Source: Thraustochytrium sp. TN22
Taxonomy: Eukaryota; Sar; Bigyra; Thraustochytrida; Thraustochytriidae
DNA: 64,000 nucleotides
Direction: 5' to 3'
Assembly: GCA_013306675.1 (NCBI GenBank)
Contig: JABLUY010000111.1
Coordinates: 50,527-114,526 of the forward strand
The translations under genes were made by a program, and so were the position numbers. How positions within the stretch are numbered: position 1 is the first letter of the stretch; each line of letters starts with the position of its first letter. Under the pieces are notes generated by a model. It did no database searches, was not told where the DNA came from, and worked only from the letters and a program-made list of their open reading frames with translations. Below are positions 18,688 through 25,596 of this stretch, piece after piece.

Positions 18688-19004
18688 CTTCGGGCGTGAG
18701 GCCAACTCTAGCTACCGCCGAGCCGCATTGGCTGCTAGCGATCTCGCTTGCACCGCAAGTCGCGCGACGCACATCATAAAGAAGAAGCCTTTTTCTTGAA
18801 ACACCTCCGCCCAGAAAGTTTACCAAAACTGTTTACCCCAACTTAAACACGGCTCTGGAGGCCATGTTTTTAGAAAACACTGTGGCCGGTAAACTAAACA
18901 CCGTGTAAACACGGTGTAAACACGGTCAAGCCTGTTCACCGGATGTGTGGATCCGGTATTTCAAAATGGTCCAAATTCGCGATCGATGAAACCAAAAAAG
19001 CACG
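18688..19004. other. AT-richer segment with inverted and direct repeats
   Basis: After the copy f 3' flank the base composition drops sharply from about 18775. At 18815-18935 there are repeated GTTTACC/GGTAAAC words in both orientations. A direct repeat of GTGTAAACACGG occurs, and an imperfect hairpin runs from GGCCATGTTTTTAG to AAAACACTGTGGCC. This may be an edge of inserted foreign DNA or a regulatory segment of the pseudogene that follows. Confidence 0.5.
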
Positions 19005-19533
19005 ATGACAGACCACACAACAAAGATACAACCGAATGAGAATGACCTTTACGAAACGCCAACGACCACTTTGGAAATGATGTTGGAACACCTTGATGCG
19101 AAACAACACTTCTTGTGGAAGCCCTTTGTTGGGACTGGCCACTCTACAAAGCCGTGACTTTCAGCCAGGTGACCAACGGCGACCACCCGGATTTCTTCAA
19201 GCAGTCTGTCCCAGTGGCGCCATTAGGGATGAAGACGGTGTTGATTAGCAATCCGCCCTTCAGCATCAAGAGGCAGATTCTCGCTCATCTCGAGTCACTT
19301 GGCATGCACGACACAGCCTTGTTGCTGCCAACTCCAGTTTCACCAAGTACTTTTATGACTTTGTACACAAGCACCACGTCCAGCTCATGGTCCACACCAA
19401 ACGGTGCGCCTTTCCAGTTCCACAAACAGGTAAGCCCGGTGGGTTGATGTGGCATGGATTTGTGTTGGACTTGCACCAACCCGTGACATCAACTTTCCAT
19501 CATCAGCCAGTCACCAACCACGCTGGAGCCATC
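19005..19533 (+). pseudogene. DNA N6-adenine methyltransferase-like pseudogene (frameshifted)
   Basis: Three overlapping frames together resemble a DNA adenine methyltransferase of the NPPF type. Frame 1 runs from an ATG at 19005 to a TGA at 19155 and ends in WKPFVGTGHS, like an SAM-binding FxGxG loop. Frame 2 (to about 19330) carries VLISNPPFSIKRQIL, the catalytic (D/N)PPF motif. Frame 3 continues after about 19330 with YFYDFVHKHH and KRCAFPVPQTGKPGG. At least two frameshifts separate them. The codon use is much more A/T-rich than neighbouring genes and the enclosing island has lower GC, which suggests acquisition from a virus or bacterium. The family assignment rests on the two short motifs and overall order. 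Confidence 0.6.
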
Positions 19534-19645
19534 CATGTCGCTCACCACCGCGGCGCCGAGCAAGGGGCCCACCAAGGCCCCGAGCGGTTCGCCCGTGCCT
19601 GTCGTCACCATCGGCTGACACAACTTATCGTTTGCTTATCTAGGC

Positions 19646-21592
19646 CTACTTGCCCTTGCCACCTCCAAAGAGGAAGCTGGCGAGTTTCTTCTGCGCTGCA
19701 GTGGCGGCCTTGAGCTTCCCCGGCGGCCTGGGGGCTTCCTGGGCGACGGTGATGCCAGCAGCCCTGTCAGCGGCAGCGTACACCTCGATGCGTCTGTCCA
19801 CCTCAGCGGGGGCGAGGCCAAAGTCAGAGAGCACGGACCGCGAGTAGGCCGGGTATCCCTTCTCGGGGTTGTCGCTGGCGACCAGGCCCATCGTCGGTGC
19901 GTCGCCGGTTTCTTCCAAGAAGGTGTCCCACCACACGCTGCGGATGGCAACGGCGTCGGCGAGGTCGGTTCGGCCCGCGCCACGCAGCGCCGCCGCGGTG
20001 CGTGTGCCGACGTCGTGGGCGTTCGTGTACGCATCGTCCACAAAGACCACCGTCACCCCACTTCTTGTTGTCGTTTCGGAGGGGAAGAGGCTGTCCAGAG
20101 CGTGAGCAACGGCCATCGGCTTTTGATAGTCCGCCGCGTAGAGTCGCGCGTTGGTCGCTCTGGCCAGGGGCACGTCGCCGAACGAGATTTCCTCCGCACT
20201 GACAACAGCGTCGTCCTCCTCTTCTTGCTGGGGAAGGAAGAAGGGTCCGATCTCCTTCTGTGGGCCGCGGAGCGAGGCAACGAGCTGCTGCACCACGAGC
20301 GCTCGAGGGGACCTCGCTGTGACGATGAAGAGCGGCACCTGGGCCTGGTGAAGACGGGCCAGCCCTTGCACAGTGGCGTCCCCGCCGCGCACGCGCTTGC
20401 CCAGGGCCGTCTCCGTGGGGAGCGCGAACCCGTTGGTCAGCGTGCGGTCAAAGTCGAAGAAGACGACCAGCGGCTCGTCCACCGGCAGCGCCTGCAGCAT
20501 CGCCCCGCATCCGCCGGCGCCCTCGATGCGTTGGAACGTCACGTTCTTGTCGCTTTCAGACGACGATGATGCTGATGCTGATGATGACGTAAGCAAGGCG
20601 CCCGTCGCAAGTGCTTCCTCGACAATGGCAAACACCTCGGTCATGAAGTCCACTGCCACGCAGTCCAAGCTGGACTCCCACACGGCGCTGTCGGATGGCC
20701 CCATGTCCTCCACTCGGGCCCGCAGTTCGACAAGGCGCTGCGGCGTCAGGTGCGAGCGGATTCGCCCCAACCCTTGCACCATGCCTTCGGCCAGGGTCTC
20801 GAGCTGCTCGGACTCACCCCCTGCCAGGGTGGCCGCCTTGGAGCCGAGACTGCGCAGCGTGGCCTCGAGCCCGCGCAGCAGCGACTGCCGGGACTGGAGG
20901 AGGGAGTGAACACGCCGCAAGAAGCCGTCTCGGATCTGCGGGTCTGTGGGGCTGCTGCCCACGTTGTCCACGGCGACGATGGCGCCGTCGCCAGAGTCCG
21001 ACATCATCACGTTGGCCAGGTTGCCGCTGTTGCTCCACAGGTCGCCCACCGGCACGCGGTCCCCGTTGTGCAGGAGCACGTCCAGCGCCAGCAACAGCCC
21101 GATTCGACGCAACGCCGAGCGGCCGATCGCGCCGCTGGCGACTTGCGGCAGGACGGTATAGCCGGCGGCCACCTCCATGACGAGCAGCAGGTTCTGCTTG
21201 AGGTAGGTCCAGGAGACGATGCCGTGCTCGTACGTGTTGGGCGTCAGCAGCGCCGACACATGCTCGCGAATGTCGGCGTGCTCGGGCTCGCCCGGCGAGA
21301 CCAGCCGGCAGCGCGGTACGCTCACGCCCATCTCCGGCGCGGCCAGGCTCGCGAAGAGCTCCTGCGCCGGGTTCGCCGTCGCCTTGATCACCACTACACC
21401 GCGCCCCTCCACGTGCACGAGCAGCACGCCCGAACGCCCTGCGTCGAGCAAATCCAGGCTCAGCAGCGCGCTGCGGCTCCAGTCCACAGCCCCATCCCCG
21501 TCCAGGCTCGCGGGCGGGTGATCCGACACCAGCTTGCGCGCAGGCCGCACGTTGGGCTGCCCGGTCTCAACCACTGCCCACCGCTTCGCCAT
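19646..21592 (-). CDS. Actin-fragmin-kinase-like domain fused to a HAD-type hydrolase
   Basis: The 648-residue protein begins with a region like the atypical actin-fragmin kinase catalytic domain. It has VVVIKATAN with a likely nucleotide-binding Lys at 70, LLVMEVAAGY as hinge, ALDVLLHNGDRVPV (169-182) as catalytic loop and IVAVDNVGSS with Asp209 as metal ligand. Helices at 215-330 and a Ser/Ala linker follow. The C-terminal third is HAD-like: FFDFDRTLT at 378-386 (motif I), LFIVTARSP as motif II, and TVVFVDDAYTNAHD as motif IV. The kinase phosphorylates actin in Physarum; the substrate here is unknown. The open frame extends upstream to 22102, but that part is antisense to family copy g. The ATG at 21592 is chosen. 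The stop lies just beyond the methyltransferase pseudogene. Confidence 0.75.
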   Translation of the reverse strand: MAKRWAVVETGQPNVRPARKLVSDHPPASLDGDGAVDWSRSALLSLDLLDAGRSGVLLVHVEGRGVVVIKATANPAQELFASLAAPEMGVSVPRCRLVSPGEPEHADIREHVSALLTPNTYEHGIVSWTYLKQNLLLVMEVAAGYTVLPQVASGAIGRSALRRIGLLLALDVLLHNGDRVPVGDLWSNSGNLANVMMSDSGDGAIVAVDNVGSSPTDPQIRDGFLRRVHSLLQSRQSLLRGLEATLRSLGSKAATLAGGESEQLETLAEGMVQGLGRIRSHLTPQRLVELRARVEDMGPSDSAVWESSLDCVAVDFMTEVFAIVEEALATGALLTSSSASASSSSESDKNVTFQRIEGAGGCGAMLQALPVDEPLVVFFDFDRTLTNGFALPTETALGKRVRGGDATVQGLARLHQAQVPLFIVTARSPRALVVQQLVASLRGPQKEIGPFFLPQQEEEDDAVVSAEEISFGDVPLARATNARLYAADYQKPMAVAHALDSLFPSETTTRSGVTVVFVDDAYTNAHDVGTRTAAALRGAGRTDLADAVAIRSVWWDTFLEETGDAPTMGLVASDNPEKGYPAYSRSVLSDFGLAPAEVDRRIEVYAAADRAAGITVAQEAPRPPGKLKAATAAQKKLASFLFGGGKGK

Positions 21593-21878
21593 CGCTTCGT
21601 CGTAGTAGGTCTGCCTGCCTGCCGAGTGCCTCTCCTGCAGGACCTGCCTGCACTGCCTGACATCGGCCAGCGCGCGACTTGGTGCACCGTGACGTGGACG
21701 TGCACCTACCTGGCGGCGCCCACTCACAGTGGCGCGCTGGCCGCGCAGTTCCAGTCCGGAGTCTGGCGTGGCGCCCGCGACCACGGCGCTGCGACTGCAG
21801 AGAGAGGAGGACGCGCGAGCAGCGCAGCGCCTGCCCTGCGCGTCGAGGCGGGGCGGCGAGGCGAGGCGGCGAGGCACA

Positions 21879-22445
21879 CTGCAGGCGACGAGGACGCCCG
21901 TGTCCTTGCTGTCTGCGGCGCTGCTGCTGTCCCTGGCTGTGCTCAGTGCGGCGCAGTACTGGGACTGCCCGGGAACGTACGCTAGCCTCACTAGCATCTC
22001 GTGCGATTGTTGGGCAGCGCTCAACGGGTGCGACGGCGAGTTTCTTTCTTGTAGTGACAACTTCAACTGGTGCAGCTGCCCAGGAGGCAGTGACGACTGC
22101 ATAGAATACGCGGCTCAACCATCGGCTCGGCCTTGCCCCTGCGCAACAACGGACGATGAGGACTACCTCCTCATCATCGTCCTGCCAGTAGCCTGTGTGG
22201 CCGGCTTGTGCCTCCTGGGCTTTTGTTGCGTTTGCACCCAGGTCGTACGCTCATCAAACGCTGGTGCCATCGGTACAAGCCTGCCGACGGCAACCGTAGA
22301 CAGTGGCGTCCCTTCTGCAGTGACCGCTTGGCCCGCGGGCGGGAGCTATCCTCCTGCCGGATCGTTCGGACCTCCAGCCATCGCTACGGCAGCGCTCGTT
22401 CCTGACCCGTCCGCATCGGGAAAGCCGCAAGTATCTTCGGGTTGA
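21879..22445 (+). pseudogene. Cys-rich membrane-protein family, copy g (start codon lost, otherwise open)
   Basis: From 21879 the frame encodes the same signal peptide, ten-Cys ectodomain (ISCDCWAALNGC, CSCPGG, CPCATTD), TM helix and GGSYPPAGSFGPPA tail as copy f, without stops. The position equivalent to the initiator reads CTG (ACTGCAGGCG) instead of ATG. The frame is open upstream to an in-frame ATG at 21729 within the former leader. That would add 50 basic and Ala-rich residues before the signal peptide. It is either a start-loss pseudogene or a gene using CTG or the upstream ATG. Its leader ends about 100 bp from the divergent actin-fragmin-kinase-like gene, apparently a duplication breakpoint. 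Confidence 0.6.
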
Positions 22446-23299
22446 CGCTACCGCCGAGCCGCATTGGCTGCCAGCGAGCGATCTCGCTCACACCGCACGT
22501 TGCGCGACGCACATGAAGAAGAATCTTTTTGTGAGTGAGTTGATCTTGAATGCGAAGCGCCGCCCGCGCTGGTCACTCTCGCGCGTACCGCCGTGCTCGC
22601 CGCCTGGCGGCGGTTCCGTCGGTTCTCAGCGTCTCTCTGCAACCAGTTGCCCAACATGAAGCTGCGTGGTCTCAACTTGTCAGGCTCAACATGAAGCTGC
22701 GTGGTCTCAACTTGTCAGGCTCAGCAACCTCGCAGCATGCTACAACCTAGCTAGAGAAATGGCGCGGCCAAACGGCTGGGCCCAGGGGTTGGACTACCTG
22801 ATAGTGGTACGGGACTAGGACCAGGGCGTTATGAGGTCTCGGACGTAGCCTCTTCATTGTCAGCGCGCATCGCCAGCCAAGGTTGCCAGTGGCTGGTTGC
22901 GAGTTGCTGTCGCGTCCCTTCGTGGCGGGGCGGGACACTCTTCGATCTGATCATGATGTGTCATGTGTCAGCTCATCTGAAGCATGGAAACCTCGAATAC
23001 GGATGTCCAGGAAGAGGGTCTGCACCGCAAGCCAGGTTAGCCTTGAAGAGGGCTTTGGAATCATCCAAACAGACTCCTGCGGGATCATCCAGACAGACAC
23101 CAGTTCCTACAAAAGCCATGGCAAGTACTGCCCTTCCGTATGAACCGCATTTCAAGACGTTGGAACTACGGTCTCGCCACAGTCGTGCAACGGGCAGCTT
23201 TGGTTTGCTTGCGCCGGAACAAGGCCTGCTCGCTGCGCCCTCTGCGTGGAGGAGTGACGGTAGGGACGAACAAGGATTCGAGCAAACGCTTATTTTTTA
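22446..23299. other. 3' flank of copy g, duplicated copy of 16195-16806
   Basis: No gene. The block to about 23103 parallels the flank of copy d. A 36-bp tandem duplication (22652-22687 and 22688-22723, AACATGAAGCTGCGTGGTCT) occurs in this copy only. The remaining 200 bp precede the stop of copy h and show nothing recognisable. Confidence 0.75.
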
Positions 23300-23797
23300 T
23301 TAAAATCCTTTCCCTTCTTCGTGCTCAGCCTGGCCACCATCCGTGACGGCAGCCTCTGGTTGCTTGTTGCGCAGTCCCTGGCGAGTGCGGATCGCCCTGA
23401 AGCAAAAGAACAGCACGGCGAGCGCGCTGAGCCCGCCCACGACGCCGTACACGATGACCATGGGGAATGCGGTGTAGCATGGACAGTTCTTCGACCTTCC
23501 GTTCATGTCTTCGATGCATGTCTTATCCCCGAAGAGCGAGCCGCTGCAGACGCAAGACCGCTCCGCCGTGCCGTCCGCACATTCGACCTGCGCTGTGTCG
23601 CAGTTTACGATGTTTGCCCAGCACTCGCATGCCACCTCTGTCACATTCGTGTACTCAGTGTCAGCCGTACACGTCTGCGCTCGTGCCGTCTGCGGCGCCT
23701 GCAGCAGCACCAGCAGCACCAGCACCAGCACCAGCCGCTGCAGCTGCTGCAGCAACAGCAGCGACGACAGCCCCTTCCTCTGCGCGACGTGTGCCAT
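23300..23797 (-). CDS. Cys-rich type I membrane protein, family copy h (divergent)
   Basis: This 165-residue protein has a long hydrophobic signal peptide with Leu/Val runs (residues 9-40, ending TARAQ). Its ten-cysteine ectodomain is spaced C-x13-CxC-x6-C-x6-C-x8-CxC-x9-C-x10-CxC (VACECWANIVNC, CVCSGS, NCPCY). A TM helix follows (FPMVIVYGVVGGLSALAVLFF) and then a charged tail ending HEEGKGF. It keeps the CxCW core and final CxC but is far diverged from the b/f types, so it is an older member. NVT is a likely N-glycosylation site. The ATG at 23797 is chosen because it precedes the signal peptide; the frame stays open to 24181 without homology. Confidence 0.7.
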   Translation of the reverse strand: MAHVAQRKGLSSLLLLQQLQRLVLVLVLLVLLQAPQTARAQTCTADTEYTNVTEVACECWANIVNCDTAQVECADGTAERSCVCSGSLFGDKTCIEDMNGRSKNCPCYTAFPMVIVYGVVGGLSALAVLFFCFRAIRTRQGLRNKQPEAAVTDGGQAEHEEGKGF

Positions 23798-24715
23798 CTT
23801 CGCGCGTGGGACGCGGCTCAGCCCACCGGCTGCAAGCCTCGCCTTGGCTGCGGTCTCTGCCAGCGCCTCCGCTCCGCGCGACGTGCCGACGCTCGCGCGG
23901 CGTTCTGCTCTGCCGGTGGCGTCGCGCCGCTGTTCTGGCGTCGAGCCGCTGGCCGCTGCGCCGCCGCTGTCCGAGTCCGGCTGTGCACAACAGTTGTTGA
24001 TCAGAAGAAGTGCGGTGCGAAGAAGTGCGGTTGGCCGGGTGGGGCGGCTCCTGCACGGCAGTGCACACGCACCCCGCGAGCGGCGAGCCCTGCCTGCCAA
24101 CTTGGCCTGGCGCCGCCGCCGCTGCGCGCCGCTGTGCACCGTGCGGTCCGTGCCAACGGAGCGGGCGGCTCCCGCACGCACCGCGCGAGCCCTGTCTCCT
24201 TGGCCTCTGGGTCTGAGTCATGCTGGCCTAGGACATTGCACCGTGCCGGACGGAAACCCCCGCGCGCCGCCGGGCAGCCGCAAGGAGGTGCTCTGCTGCG
24301 GTGATCGAATCTTGCGAAAGAGTTTGCATGACAAGTCCACTGGAAAGGGCTTGCTCTCCGCGGAGATTGTGGTTGCAAAGGCTCGAAGTCTTCTCGCAAA
24401 CGTTGTCGTGACACGAGGAGAAGCTGCTTGGGCCTCGGATCGTCGCCGTCGTGCCGCAGAAATGGTTTTGCTCTTCGCGGAAATCGTGGTCGCAAAGGCT
24501 CGCCGTCTTCTCGCGAACGTTGCCGTGACACGAGGCGAACTTGCTTGAGAGTCACTGTCAGCGTACTGCGCTCTCATCGCCGCCCGCTCGTTTGAGGGGG
24601 GGGGTTCTACTCAACCTGCAATGATCTGACTAGCTCGCTCGCGTAACGGCTAGTTTTGATGGTGCACGTGCAAGGCGCGCGCGCGCTGGCGCGCCCTGCC
24701 AAAGAGATAGATAGC
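23798..24715. other. Intergenic region with imperfect tandem duplication
   Basis: No supported gene. Two copies of a segment of about 117 bp start near 24350 and 24466. They share TTGCTCT(C/T)CGCGGA, GGTTGCAAAGGCTCG-like text and CGTGACACGAGG(A/C)GAA. A long plus-strand frame crosses them, but it overlaps the antisense of copy h and has no other support. Confidence 0.5.
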
Positions 24716-25537
24716 ATGGGGCTGTGGCGGCGCGCCAAGGCGCGCGTGTACGTCGACCCGTACGACCCAGAGGATGTGGACGCGGACCGCGAGCCGAACA
24801 AGAGCGCAGCGCGGCGAGAGCGCGAAATGCGCTTTGCACTCCTCGCGGCGCTCGGTTTCCACGAGGTGCACGAGAACCAGCTGCGAGCCTTTGTGGACGG
24901 CGTAAAGGAGCGCAACCTGGCGGACCGCAAGCGCGCCTGGGTGGACGGCTTGCGCAGGGAGTGGCGGCAACAGGGCATTCAGGTCAAGGCAGAGGCCATC
25001 GTGCAGGCGCTCAAGGACCGCGAGACCAGAGGAGAGCCCTTCCCACGCATCTCCACGACAGCGTCCGCGAGCATCGATGACGGCGGCGCGACACCGGCCG
25101 ACGCCAACGACATCGAAGCCGACGAAGCAGACGAAAAGGGCCACATGCGCGAAGTGCTAGAGCACGAGGACGTGATCGAGCAGTGGGAAGAGAGCCTGCA
25201 GCGCCATCGAGGCGCCTTCGAGCGAACCATGATCATCCCCTTGGAGGAGGAGTTCAACACCAAGCACTGGAAGGCGGGCTCTGTGCAGGCACGGAAGCGG
25301 TACCTCGAGCTCCTGGCGCGCCCGAGACTTCAAGACGCCGCCGTGAAGCGCCTCGAGCGCGCGGTCGCGGTTCTCGACGTCTACCAAGACCTCAACGTGC
25401 GGCTGAAGAAGCACGTCGTGGACCAGGCCGATCGTAATGAGCGCGAGGCCACCGCGCTAAAGTCCAAGCTACACAAGCTGCAGGAGGAGCTGCGCATCCT
25501 TGAGCTGCATAAGCGCACGCGCATGGCCGCGTCCTAG
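24716..25537 (+). CDS. Hypothetical coiled-coil protein
   Basis: The 273-residue protein is not recognised. The N-terminal segment (MGLWRRAKARVYVDPYDPED) is followed by charged helices, an acidic Ala/Asp linker near 140-165 and a C-terminal coiled coil of about 100 residues (LNVRLKKHVVDQADRNEREA and onwards). No signal peptide or TM helix is seen, so it is probably cytosolic or organellar-associated. The ATG at 24716 has good context (A at -3, G at +4). An in-frame ATG at 24659 would add 19 residues. It converges on the BEACH-WD40 gene, with 59 bp between stops. The even amino-acid composition and GC-rich third positions indicate a real gene. Confidence 0.65.
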   Translation: MGLWRRAKARVYVDPYDPEDVDADREPNKSAARREREMRFALLAALGFHEVHENQLRAFVDGVKERNLADRKRAWVDGLRREWRQQGIQVKAEAIVQALKDRETRGEPFPRISTTASASIDDGGATPADANDIEADEADEKGHMREVLEHEDVIEQWEESLQRHRGAFERTMIIPLEEEFNTKHWKAGSVQARKRYLELLARPRLQDAAVKRLERAVAVLDVYQDLNVRLKKHVVDQADRNEREATALKSKLHKLQEELRILELHKRTRMAAS

Positions 25538-25596
25538 TGAAAAGCTGCACATGTCCTGAAAATGTAATCTTCATCTTGAACACTCGCGTCTCTCGG

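Noticed and set aside
19533-19645. Short plus-strand frame starting MSLTTAAPSKG after the methyltransferase-like pseudogene
   Set aside because: It encodes only about 28 residues of Pro/Ser/Thr, with higher GC than the island and no motif. It may be flank or a decayed tail.
20750-21985. 411-codon plus-strand open frame
   Set aside because: It is antisense to the actin-fragmin-kinase-like gene, with no domain and His/Gln/Arg-rich composition typical of GC-rich shadow frames.
21593-22102. 170-residue N-terminal extension of the kinase/HAD fusion
   Set aside because: It is the antisense of family copy g and its leader. The ATG at 21592 begins the conserved part.
23505-24548. 347-codon plus-strand open frame
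   Set aside because: Its first half is antisense to family copy h. Only the local repeat at 24340-24545 has any coding-like pattern, which is reported separately.
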